NCBI GenBank assembly: GCA_030710605.1 | Contig: CP092877.1 | Coordinates: 76,062,419-76,126,418, forward strand | Direction of reading: 5' to 3' | Source: Cordylochernes scorpioides | Taxonomy: Eukaryota; Arthropoda; Arachnida; Pseudoscorpiones; Chernetidae | DNA length: 64,000 bases | Shown here: positions 45,315-56,226 of the stretch, one piece after another | How the letters are laid out: every line of letters begins with the position of its first letter | Position numbering within the stretch: the first letter of the stretch is position 1 | Notes under the pieces: generated by a model | What the model saw: only the letters and a program-made list of their open reading frames with translations | What the model was told of the DNA's origin: nothing | Databases searched by the model: none | Position numbers and translations under genes: made by a program

Positions 45315-47370
45315 ATAGGTTCATTTATTTTGTAAAGTACATGAACTGAAAGCACAAAGTACATATAAAGTATGCACAATAATTCAATAAATTGTTAAAA
45401 TATCTATATAGAGCACAATTGTAAATTGAAAAAATTCCTACATCAATTACCGTGAATTTGTTGATTCAAAACTTACACACCAAGTCACAAAAAAATCCAT
45501 GTTAATTATAAGGCTTTAACGCGCCATCTATATATTGATATAAGAAATGAAAGCATCAAAGCACTAATATTTTACAACATTTAAGGAAATAAAACATCTT
45601 TGTTGTCTCTGTTATTCTTTTCTCTTAGGATACAGATTCAATTTTGTTCACACTTAGTTATCACGTGTGTCTTTAATAAAGATCACTGTAATATCTTTCA
45701 AAGTTATCATCTGAATCCCGATATACGTGCTAAAAGATAAAACTTCCTTGAATATTGTCCATGATTGTATATGATAAATATTTTTATTCAATCGAAAAGG
45801 TTTATCTCACACATAATTGAGTAATATATCGAAAGGTGAAGGTGTTTCCTTTTCCAAACACTCACTAGTCGCGCTTCCTACATTGCTGCTAAATGGATCC
45901 CTGGTGGAATAATTTAAGGATGTAATTTAGAAATTGAATGAGATCTTGGGGATATATATTCTTTTATTTGTCATTTTATTATCATCTGTGGCGGAGTTCA
46001 ACTTTCTAGAAATATTCTTTCCAAATTTCACTGCTATTTCAGGTCAGAAAGTGTTAATTTATGATGTTTTCGAATTGAAAGGTATGGGCTCTATTATAGT
46101 AGAATTAGTAAAAAAGGCGCCCTATAAAGCAGTTGGAACATTGGCCCTACACAGATAAGAACATTAACATGAAAATCGAAATCTCTCATTAAATCTTCCA
46201 TTCCTAAATTTAGGCGTAAAGAGATCCAATAAGGGGGTTACATTAGCAATGCAGAGTGCTTCTGAGACTAATAGAATGCTTAAAAAAACAAAGTAAAAAC
46301 GTCTAGTTCCACTAGAAATATTGATTTATTATTTGTAACAAAATATTCACGTTTATAAATCCAAGATGCACTCTTTTTTCTTCGTATGCAATTAATGGAT
46401 TGCGCTGAAAATATTCTATTTCGCAATATATAGAAAAATAAAATAATTGTTTCAATTTTAACATTTATATGAAAAGGAAAATGCATCTCTCACTTTTGAA
46501 AATATAAAAAAATATATACATATATAAATATGAATGTCTGTCCTATATGTCTGATCAAACACTCATCTTTTTGCCATCAAACTTTGAGATGTTATATTTA
46601 ATATAATACCATGAAATTTTCTGGTTTGAATTCGATTTGAAATAAAAAATCGTTGTGATATTATTTACAAATTTGCTAATTTTACTCGCAAGCAATACCT
46701 CTTGCGGCTTCTGATGGAATTACATTTATATATTGTAAAATGCTAAATGTCGTTCATATATGTTAAATGTACAAAATGTACAATATACAAAATTGTAATG
46801 ACTAGATAATATAATCCAATATATGCCTTCTTATTATCTAATATGTTAAATGAATTCCTAAAATATATTTGAAAATAACCGTATATAAAGACAAGCAATG
46901 TTTAAATAATAAAATAAATTAATATTTCGATAAACGACTATTCAAAATTGTGATGGAATGCCTGAAATAACTTTAAAGTTTACTTAAAAAATTGTTAAGC
47001 ATTAGCGCTGCTGTATGATATTACGTGCTACTGCGTGAACTTCGCGTTATGGTAGCCTAGGTTCAAAACTAGGTGGTTTGTTTTTTTGCACCTATCTATT
47101 TAAATAGGTTTATATAAAATTGTCGTAATGTATGCTTTAAAATTCAACATTAATTATTTGATAAATATGTGAGCTTTTCACTTAACTACACTTTAATGCA
47201 AAATATTAATGAATATAAATTATATTAAAGATAGAAAATTCTACTGTTATGTACAGTAGTTTATCATCATATCAGTTTATCTTGAGAGAAATAGATCAAG
47301 TAGGAGGTGAAGTTTCGTTCCAAAATATTTTTTAACGAATATTTGTTAGAAAAATTCTTAGTCGAGAATA
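45315..47370. other. B-type spacer HisR5-PS5
   Basis: No gene. Homologous to the other B spacers but clearly more diverged than units 2, 4 and 6 are from each other. The 11-bp insert target of units 4 and 6 is not recognisable here. A short frame at 45934-46158 has no support. Confidence 0.55.
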
Positions 47371-47376
47371 TATTTA

Positions 47377-47383
47377 TATAAAA
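47377..47383 (+). promoter_or_regulatory. PS5 putative TATA box
   Basis: TATAAAA in TATTTATATAAAAATAGG, about 25 bases before TATTCGCCC. Confidence 0.5.
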
Positions 47384-47568
47384 ATAGGGCGAATATATTC
47401 GCCCTAGTTTAGCATAAAAGATAAAATTTCTTCAAAGGATTTGGTAAAAAATGATCAATTTTTAGAAATAAAAGGCAACAAAGGCTCACTTTGCTAATTT
47501 TTTTTAGCAGGAGTCCAACGTCGCTGTTAATTAAAAAAAATCCCTCCCTCCCCCCCCAAGTCCCAGCC

Positions 47569-48543
47569 ATGTTTTCCCAACTCCATTCACACTCTCACTC
47601 ATCAACCATTCCAATAGCCCGACCACCTCCCCAAACCCTGAAATCTCTCCCCACCCCCATTAATAGCCCGGACCCATACACCAATATGAAATTCCTCCTC
47701 CCCCAAATCAATAGCCCTATCCTTTCCCACAACCCCCAGTTCCTCTTAACCCCAAACAATAGCCCGGCCCATACATCCAACCCTCAGTTCCTCCCTACCC
47801 CCAGCAGTAACCCTGTCCCATCCCCCAATCCGCAGTCCATCCCCACCCCAATCAATAACCCGGACTATTTCCCCAACCCGCAATCCCTCCCCACATCCAG
47901 CAATAGTCCGGTCTTTCTACGCAACACTCAATCTCTCCCCACTTCCATCCATAGCCCGGTTCCTACCCCCAAAATTCAGTCCCTCCCCATCTCCAGCAAT
48001 AGCCCCTATCCTACCTCCAACACACAGTCCCTTCTCTCCCCCAGCCATAACCAAGTTCCCTCCCCCAAATTGCCGTTCCTCCCCTCTCAGACCCCCAGAC
48101 GAACCCAAGCCATCATGGAGGCCCCGACCAACAGTAGGCAGGTCACCATCTGCAGTCAGCTTCAGGTGAAATACTTCCAGGCAGAGGAGGCCCCCAGGAA
48201 GCTCATCATCCGATCCTGGGAGATGATGCCCGAGGACAGCCTCTTCATAGTCTTGGGGAGGAAGAAAATATCAACACCTTCCGCCCCCGCTTCCTCCCCA
48301 AAGAAGAAGAGGCTGAGATTTTTTATGTGCGGAAGGAAAAGGAGAACCTCCCACCTCAGTAGCACAGACGAGGTTCTCCAGGCAGCGGCGGAATTGCTGC
48401 TGAAGATCCAGCTGGATCAATCCCTCCAGGAGATAGCCGAAGAAAACGCCACCAGGAGGGAATGGAAACGCCGTAGGGCGGCTATGTCCTCCTCCGAATT
48501 AGAGCTTCGCCAACTCGAAAAGGAGGAGCGACATGGTGGCTGA
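47569..48543 (+). CDS. PS5, Pro/Ser-repeat protein with conserved core (intact)
   Basis: 324 codons from CAGCCATGTTTTCC, the start conserved with PS2, 4 and 6; an upstream in-frame ATG (47491) lies in the presumed leader. Pro/Ser/Asn repeats lead to the core from MEAPTNSRQ (48115): QVTICSQLQVKYFQAEEAPR, SWEMMPEDSLFIVLGRKK, basic FMCGRKRRTSH, then the helical LLLKIQLDQSLQEIAEEN and EERHGG. GALTTGP is absent, as in PS2 and PS6. No signal peptide. AATAAA at 49412. Function unknown; the basic, helical end could bind nucleic acid or a partner, but I have no family match. Confidence 0.6.
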   Translation: MFSQLHSHSHSSTIPIARPPPQTLKSLPTPINSPDPYTNMKFLLPQINSPILSHNPQFLLTPNNSPAHTSNPQFLPTPSSNPVPSPNPQSIPTPINNPDYFPNPQSLPTSSNSPVFLRNTQSLPTSIHSPVPTPKIQSLPISSNSPYPTSNTQSLLSPSHNQVPSPKLPFLPSQTPRRTQAIMEAPTNSRQVTICSQLQVKYFQAEEAPRKLIIRSWEMMPEDSLFIVLGRKKISTPSAPASSPKKKRLRFFMCGRKRRTSHLSSTDEVLQAAAELLLKIQLDQSLQEIAEENATRREWKRRRAAMSSSELELRQLEKEERHGG

Positions 48544-48683
48544 GGTATGTTTGATCAACTAGGATTAGCCAGGATTTTACATAGAGAGATTAATTGATGT
48601 AGGAATAATTCTAACTCTTTGGGTCATAGGGAACCAATCTGGGATAAAATAACCAGGTTGGTTGAAGCTGTGTGTTTGTGCAG

Positions 48684-48829
48684 GAGGTTCATACGTAACT
48701 CGTATTCCCTCAGCCACCTCCGCCCTACGGCATCCCCCTCCTGACTTCGGCTATCTCCTGCCAGCTGGGTCCTTCAGCCCCCCGCTGCCCCCTTCCGCAC
48801 TTCCGCGGGCATCATCTGGCTTCCTCTAG
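48684..48829 (+). other. PS5 putative second coding exon
   Basis: Acceptor TGTTTGTGCAG, then the 48-codon frame ending at TAG 48827-48829. Confidence 0.4.
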
Positions 48830-50310
48830 CTTGGCCCCTGGAGCTGACTGCCGCCTGCGCCTCCATGGTGGTCCGCCTCCACACCTCCTACTTACTCCAT
48901 CCTCTCCTCTCCAACTCCGTCCCCCCATATCTAACCCCCCAACCCCAAACTCCTTCCCGTCCCCTCTTAATCCTGATATTGCCCGCCCACCCCATCCTTC
49001 CGATTACCACCCGAATCCCCCATCACTTTACATTCTCAAACCACCATCATTCCAATCCCGTCCTCCCCCGCCTTCCCGATACCATCCCCCACCCCATCCA
49101 TCCATCTTCATTCTCAACCCCCCCCTCTCCCATCATATCCTTTCCAATCCACACTTCACCCCCTTTCCCATTCCGTCCCGCCTTCCTCATCTCCGAACGC
49201 CCCATCTCACATCTCTACCCCTTCCTGCCTCAAACCCTATCCCCCTCCTTCCAATCCAGACTACCTCCCATTCCGTTCACTCACAGTTCCGTCCCTCAAT
49301 CCTTGCCTTCTCCCCTTCCCCCCCCTCCCACCCCAAATGGCAGCGACTGGGCTCCAAAAATAATAAAAATACAAAAAAATATATAAAATTTCAAAAATAT
49401 AAAAAAAATGTAATAAAACTTTTAAAAGGCAAAAAATTGGGTGTATTTGTTGTTACTTTACAGTAGTTACTTCCCACTACCTTTATATCTACGAGATAGA
49501 AACACTCTGAGTAACTTGGCCATCTTCAATTTCTATTTTACTCGTGTAAACTTGTATTTGGAGTCTAACCTACTACTTTATTCACATAAGTTCAATTTAT
49601 TGATTCCAAAAATTCAATACTAATAATGAATCCAAATAACTCTTCTCCCTGACAAGTTATAAGTGCAATACATATTTATTGCCCTATATCTTTAAGAGTT
49701 CTAGACCTTTTTTAGACCAATACCTCTTGCAATTCATACTCGTGAACAAAACTTAAGGAAGTGGAACGTCTTGGTATAGTGCCAATCGCCTGTTATTTGG
49801 ATACAGAAGATGATTATTCCACAATCTAGTATAGAGTATAATGAGGCATTAATGAATCGCTAATAAACTGAAACTAAGTGCGTAAATAAACTTTATGATC
49901 CAACTATATGCACCTGTTATTTTATAAATATTCAGTTATGGTTGTTTTATTTGAAATACCAAAACATCTATCAATTGATTTTATTTGACTAGGGAATAGC
50001 GAGGCATCACAAATTCTAATAGCAGACACAAGTGACTACTGTTGTTTTGAGCAATGGAAGAGATGAGAATTTTTCCTATATTTTAAAATTTTAATATTGT
50101 AGTCATGTAATTTTCAAACCAGCGCTATAACCATTGGGAAAATATTAAAAAAATTATCTTCAATCTAACAAAGTGTTATAATTTTTTTACTCATCTTTAT
50201 TATATATTGGTATATCTAAATAAGGTATTATTTATTACTTTCACATCAAGAAAAACAAGTTTAATCTAAAAAGATAATCAAATATTTTTTGTCTGGTTTT
50301 AAACGAAAGC
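48830..50310. other. PS5 3' tract and spacer to HisR6
   Basis: C-rich tract to about 49340, AATAAA at 49412, then AT-rich spacer with the empty copia-2 site (50165-50169). No gene. Confidence 0.55.
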
Positions 50311-50314
50311 TATC

Positions 50315-50444
50315 AGACGTCATGTTTCTGGTTACGTTATGTATTAAGAACTCCACGCTCCAGGAGACTCCTTAACCCTACCACCGTCAATATTTAAGGT
50401 GGACGCCAGTCTGACTGTACACTCCATCTCCGCCCTGAACTGAG
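50315..50444 (+). promoter_or_regulatory. HisR6 promoter and exon 1
   Basis: AGACGTCA (50315-50322) lies 76 bp before TATTTAAG (50391-50398). Donor CTGAG|GTAGGT at 50444/50445. Confidence 0.65.
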
Positions 50445-51121
50445 GTAGGTACGTAGTTCTAGACGAGCCGACGATATAATACTGTATGTTTCACTTTACG
50501 TCCGTGAGGTAAGGGATATAGAGAAAAGCTAGGTGACCCAAACCGTGAATATCAAAGCATGTTTTTCGTGATTTTAAAGAGTATTTACTGAATCAAAGAA
50601 AAGTGAAACTTGTGAGTAACAACTTGAATAAATTATAATCCATTTGAATATATGTGAGATACAAACCTATATCTGAAGTATAGCTATGCAAAAACTTTTT
50701 AAGATTTCCCTCATTAGCAAAAAACAAAAAAAAAATAACGATGTGTATTGCAATTGAAAATTTTAAAAACCATTTTTTATTAAAATACTCACTATTTGAA
50801 CATCCTTTAATAGATACATCGCAAATTGTTGACATGTTTTTTTTTTAATTATTAAGGCACGGAATAAAAGGAAAGATATTGGTAATTTTATAATCACTAT
50901 GGCAAGTTTTCTTATCTTTTAGGTCGCATGTTATTTTGTATTTTTAAGCTCAGGTTTTATCCATTGTATGCAATATTTTAAAAAATCATATCATTATATT
51001 ACGTTAATTTGTTATTTTATTTATATGTATTTTATGAGACTTTCTTCTCTATTATTCTACCTTATATACAGATGCTTTTTGAAAGGATAAATAAAATACC
51101 TTTGTTTGTTGTCTGTTCCAG
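50445..51121 (+). other. HisR6 intron 1
   Basis: AT-rich, to the acceptor GTTCCAG (51121), close to the HisR5 intron. Confidence 0.55.
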
Positions 51122-51127
51122 CAGATC

Positions 51128-51711
51128 ATGTTGGTGTTTCCCTTTGTTCTCTTCGTGGCTGGCCTGAGCTGGGCCGATGCCAGGTCTAGCCCATCGAAAG
51201 AGGAATCCGAGAAAGGCTTGGTGTCCAAGAACAATGCCGTTGATGACCTGAAGGCCGAGGCATCCTACCACCATGGGATCCTATAGAGGAGGTGGTGGAA
51301 TGGACTACCACTCCCACAGCGAGGGACACAACCACGGCCATGATAACGGCCACAATCACGACCACAAGCACGGACACAAGCATAGCCACGACCACAATCA
51401 CGGAGAAAAGCACGGACACGACCACGGCCACAAACACGACCACGGGCCACAAGCACGGCCACAACCATGGTCACAACCACGACGAGAAGCACGTGCACAA
51501 CCACGAGCATCACCATACCCACCATCACCACCACAAACACCACCACGGACATGATCACGGCGACAAGCACGGACACAGCCACAACCACAGCGAGAACCAT
51601 GGGCACAACCACGGTCACAAGCACGGCCATGACCATGGGCATAACCACAAGTACGATCATGACCATGGGCATAAAAATGACCACCAAGAATCTGGTTATG
51701 GTTACCACTAA
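51128..51711 (+). pseudogene. HisR6, histidine-rich protein (two +1 frameshifts)
   Basis: ATG and signal peptide (MLVFPFVLFVAGLSWADA) intact. One base is inserted in CATGGGATCC (near 51275), so translation ends HHGIL at TAG about 51286. The His-rich tract continues in the next frame (51273 on) until a second +1 insertion (CACGGGCCAC, near 51445). A third frame carries the rest to SGYGYH and TAA at 51711. B subfamily. Both insertions sit in short G runs, so base-calling error should be excluded. Confidence 0.75.
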
Positions 51712-53842
51712 CAATAATATTTTTTCCCCAATTCGGCTCAGCACATACATCACCTTTATTCCGTAAAGTACTTTCTGTAGATATGTACAGTTTTAATAAA
51801 CTTCCTAAAAAGCATACAAACTGTCTTTTTTAAAAATTTTGTTCCAACATTCAATTGGAAAAAGAAGGTAAATCAGGCTAAATAGGTTCATTCATTTTAT
51901 TCAGTACATAAACTGAAAGCACAAAGTACAAATACAGCATGCACAATAATTCTATAAATTGTTGAGGTTCCTATATAGAGCACAATTTGTACATTGAGAA
52001 AATTCCTACATCAATTACCGTGAAATTTTGATTCAAAACTTACACACCAGGTGACTAAAAATTCCATGTTAAATATAAGGCTTTAACGCGCCTTCTCTAT
52101 ATTAATATAAAAAACGAAAGCATCAAAGCACAAATATTTCACAAAACGTAAGGAAATGAAACGCCTTTCTTGTCTCTGTTCTTTTTTTTAAGGATATAGA
52201 ATCAGATTTGTTCACACTTAGTTATCACGTATGTCTTTAATAAAGGGCACTGTAATATCTTTCAGAGTTATTGTCTGAATCACGATATACATGCTAAAAG
52301 GTACAACTTCCTTAAATTGTGTCCATGATTGTATATCACACATCTATTTTATTTAATCGAAAAGGTTTATCTTACACATATTTGAGAAATGTTTCGAAAG
52401 CTGTAGGTGTTTTTCTTTTCCAAACACTCACTAGTCGCGCTTCCTACATTGCTGCTAAATCGATCCCTGGTAGAATAATTTAAGGATGTAATTAGGAATT
52501 GAAAGAAATCTTGGGAATATAGATTCTATTATTTATGCTTTGATTATCATCTGTGGCGGGGGTCCAACTTTCCAGAAATAATCTGTCCAGTTTTCACTGC
52601 TATTTCAGGTCAGAAAGTGTTAATTTATGATGATGTTTTCGAATTGAAATGTTTGGGCTCTATTATTTTTAAACAGAGAAGTAAAAGAACAGCATAAACA
52701 TGAAAATCGAAATCCTTAATTAAATCTTCCATTCCTAAATTTCGGCGTAAAGAGATCCAACAAGGGGACTACAATAGCAATGCACAGTAGCGCTGTGACT
52801 CATTAAATTCTTCATAAAAAGGGGAAAACGTCTAATTCCAATAGAAATATTGATTTATTATTTGTAACAAAATTTTTCACGTTTAAATATCAAAGATAAG
52901 CTCTTTCTTCATCGTATACATCTTATGGATTGCGCTGAAAACATTCTATTTCACAATATATAGAAAGATAAATAATTGTTACAATTTTGATATTCATATG
53001 AAAAGAAAAAGGCTTCTTTCCCTTTTGAAAATATTTTTTAAAAATGATATATATATGAATGTCTGTCCTTTATGTCTGATCAAACTACTCATCTCATCGC
53101 CATCAAACTTTAGGATGTTATATTTTGGATAATACAATGAAATATTTCTGGTTTGAATTCGATTTGAAATAAATAAACGTTGTGATTTTATTTGCAAATT
53201 TTCCAATTTTACTCTAGAGCAATATCTTTCGCGGCATCTGGTGGAAATACATTTATAAATTGTAAAAATGCTAAATGTCTTTCAAATATGTTGAATATTT
53301 TCCTGAAATATATTTGAAAAATATCTGTATATAAAACAAATAATGTTTAAATAGAGAAATAGAATAATTTTTCTATGAATTAATTTTGAAAATCTGATGG
53401 AAGGCCTGAAATAACTTTACATTTTACTTGAACATTGTTAAGCATTAGCGTTATTGTATGATATTATGTGTTACTGCGTGAACTTCGTGTTCCGGCAGAT
53501 TAGGTTCAAAACTAGGTGTTCTGTTTTTTTTTTTTGCACCTAACTATTTAAATAGATCTATATCAAATTGTTGTAATGTGTGCTTTAAAAATCTATATGA
53601 ATTATTTGATAAATATGTGAGCTTTTCACTTAACCACACTTTAATCCAAGATATTAATGAATATAAATTATATTAAGGATATTGATTCGTTAAATACACA
53701 TTTTTATTAATATTAAGATCCTTTTTTAATTAGACATTTGTGCATATATAAGTGTTTAAACAAGGTAAAATCCTCCGGAGTAACTTGGTAAAGAAAACAT
53801 TCAAGACAAATAGGATGAGTTTCTTTTTATGAACATGCGTTC

Positions 53843-53877
53843 GAGCTTTCGGGCATAATGTCGCCCTTCAACAGGAA
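53843..53877 (-). other. Degenerate hammerhead-like core, left arm
   Basis: On minus: TTC-CTGTTGA, stem II GGGC/GCCC, GAAA, GCTC, GAA. One core base departs from CUGANGA. Confidence 0.3.
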
Positions 53878-54401
53878 TAAAACTACAAATAGAATCAAGA
53901 TACGTCTATATATATACAGGTGATTAGCATAAACAAGAAAACTATTCAAACACAGGACATACTTTTAATACAATATAACCCCGTTCGCATTTTTCTAACA
54001 TTCAGCATAAATATAAAAGATTGGTTGTAAAGGCGCTGCTATCTCTGAAATATAATAGCATCAATAGGCACATTGATATTTCGGAACTTTATAATGAAAT
54101 ATTTACATAAGTTATTCACACAACAACCTATAGATTCTTTACTAATAGATTAAACCATATATTAACATAATTACATTTCTCCTATTACCTGTTTTGTTTT
54201 GTAAATAGCTATAAAACGAAGAGAGAAATTTTTTATTGAATTGCACGGGCTGCAAGCTTACGGGCTCCACGCCCCTCATGATTCCTGTTTTGTATATCAT
54301 ACATAAAACTTAAATTTTATTTCTCTAAAAATAATAGTTTTCTTGTTTATGCTAATCACCTGTATATATATAGACGTATCGCGATTCTATTTGTAGTTTT
54401 A

Positions 54402-54439
54402 TTCCTGTTGAAGGGCGACATTATGCCCGAAAGCTCGAA
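54402..54439 (+). other. Degenerate hammerhead-like core, right arm
   Basis: Mirror copy of the left-arm core: TTC-CTGTTGA, GGGC/GCCC stem, GAAA, GCTC, GAA. Confidence 0.3.
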
Positions 54440-54719
54440 CGCATGTTCATAAAAAGAAACTCATCCTCTTTGTCTTGAATGTTTTCTTTACCAAATATAT
54501 AAGTGTAATATATTGCTTATCTAAGACAGCATCTTGAAGTTTAATAGCAATTATTTTAGAAGATTTAGTGATAGAAAAATTATTTACTCTTATATTCAGT
54601 AATTTATCATCATATCAGTTTATCTTGACAGGAATAGATCAAGTAGGAAGTGAAGTTTTGTCCAAAAAATTATTTTAAATAATATTTGTTAGAAAAAATC
54701 TCCTTTTGGAATATATTTA

Positions 54720-54726
54720 TATAAAA
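54720..54726 (+). promoter_or_regulatory. PS6 putative TATA box
   Basis: TATAAAA before GGGTACATTCGCCC. Confidence 0.5.
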
Positions 54727-54916
54727 CAGGCGAAGACGGGTACATTCGCCCTAGTTTAGCATAAAATATAAAATTTCTTCAAACGATTTGGTGAAAATAA
54801 CCAATTTTTAGAAATAAAAGGCAACAAAGGCTCACTTTGCTAAATTTTTTAGCAGGAGTCCAACGTCGCTGTTTATTAAAAAAAAAAAAAATCCCCCCCC
54901 CCCCCAAATCCCAGCC

Positions 54917-55940
54917 ATGAATTCCCTACTCCATCCACACCGTCCCTCATCAACCCCATCGATATCCCGATCACCTCCGCAAACCCTGCAATCCCTTCCC
55001 ACCCCCATTAATAGCCTGGATCCTTACCCCAATATGAACTCCCTCCTCTCACAAACCAATAGCCCCATCCCTTCCCACAATCCCCAGTTCCTCCCAGACC
55101 TAAACAATAGCCTGGCCCCTACACCCAACCCAATGTCCCTCCCGACTCCCAGAAATAGCCCGGTTCCTTCCCCCAATATTCCGTCCCTCCCTACCCCCAG
55201 CAATAACCCTGTTCCATTCCCCAGCCCGCACTCCGTCCCCACCCGAATCAATAAGCTGGTCCCTTTCCCCAACCCGCAATCCCTCCCCACATCCAGCAAT
55301 AGCCGGGTCCTATCCCCCAACACTCACTCTCTCCCCACCTCCATCCATAGCCCGGTTCCTTCCCCCAAAATTCAGTCCCTCTCCATCTCCAGCAATAGCC
55401 CTTATTCTACCCTCAACCAGCAGTCCCTCCCCACCCCCAGCCATAACCATGTCCCCTCCACCAAATTGCCGTTTCTCTCCCCTCTCAGACCCCCAGACAA
55501 ACCATAGCCATCATGGAGGCCCCGACCAACAGCAGGCAGGTCACCATCTCCAGTCAGCTTCAGGTGAAATACTTCCAGGCAGAGGAGGCCCCCAGGAAGC
55601 TCACCACCCAATCCTGGGAGATGATGCCCGAGGACAGCCTCTTCATAGTCTTGGGGAGGAAGAAAATATCAACCCCTTCCACCCCTGCTTCCTCCCCAAG
55701 AAGAAGAGGCTGAGATTTTTTATGTGCGGAAGGAACAGGAGAACCTCCCACCTCAGTAACACAGACGAGGTTCTCCGGGCAGCGGCGGAATTGCTGCTGA
55801 AGATCCAGCTGGATCAATCCCTCCAGGAGATAGCCGAAGAAAACGCTACCAGGAGGGAATGGAAACGCCGTAGGGCGGCTATGTCCTCCTCCGAATTAGA
55901 GCTTCGCCAACTTGAAAAGGAGGAGCGACATGGTGGCTGA
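54917..55940 (+). pseudogene. PS6, Pro/Ser-repeat protein (two frameshifts)
   Basis: Closely related to PS2. Repeats are open from CAGCCATGAATTC. Two extra bases near 55470 (CCGTTTCTCTCCCC for CCGTTCCTCCCC) shift the frame and end it at 55507. The core is open from ATG 55513 but one A is lost at CCCCAAGAAG (near 55697), giving a stop at 55713. The helical end to EERHGG is in the third frame. AATAAA near 56818. Confidence 0.6.
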
Positions 55941-56080
55941 GGTATGTTAGATCAACTAGGATTAGCCAGAATTTTACATAGAGTGATTTATTGATGTAGG
56001 AATAATTCCAACTCTTCTGGGCAAACGGTGCCACTCTGGGATCAAATAACCAGGTTGGTTGAAGCTGTGGGTTTGTGCAG

Positions 56081-56226
56081 GAGGCTCATACGTAACGCGG
56101 AGTCTCCCAGCCACCTCCGCCCTACGGCATCCCCCTCCTGACTTCGGCTATCTCCTGCCAGCTGGGTCCTCCAGCCCTCCGCTGCCTCCTTCCGCACTTC
56201 CGCGGGCATCATCTGGCTTCCTCTAG
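56081..56226 (+). other. PS6 putative second coding exon
   Basis: Acceptor GGTTTGTGCAG (56080), then the 48-codon frame ending at TAG 56224-56226. Confidence 0.4.

Larger units (their letters stand above)
53755..54494. mobile_element. 740-bp foldback insert with 165-bp inverted arms
   Basis: Flanked by ATATATAAGTG (53744-53754 and 54495-54505). Arms run 53785-53950 and 54330-54494 (TTGGTAAAGAAAACATTC ... GAATGTTTTCTTTACCAA). 30 bp at the left end lie outside the arms. Each arm carries a degenerate hammerhead-like core. The centre is AT-rich with no transposase. Confidence 0.75.
51712..54715. other. B-type spacer HisR6-PS6
   Basis: No gene. 52230 on is nearly identical to units 2 and 4. Holds a 740-bp foldback insert (53755-54494). 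Confidence 0.6.

Noticed and set aside
45934..46158. 74-codon ORF in unit 5 spacer
   Set aside because: Not open in the homologous spacers; AT-rich hydrophobic reading.
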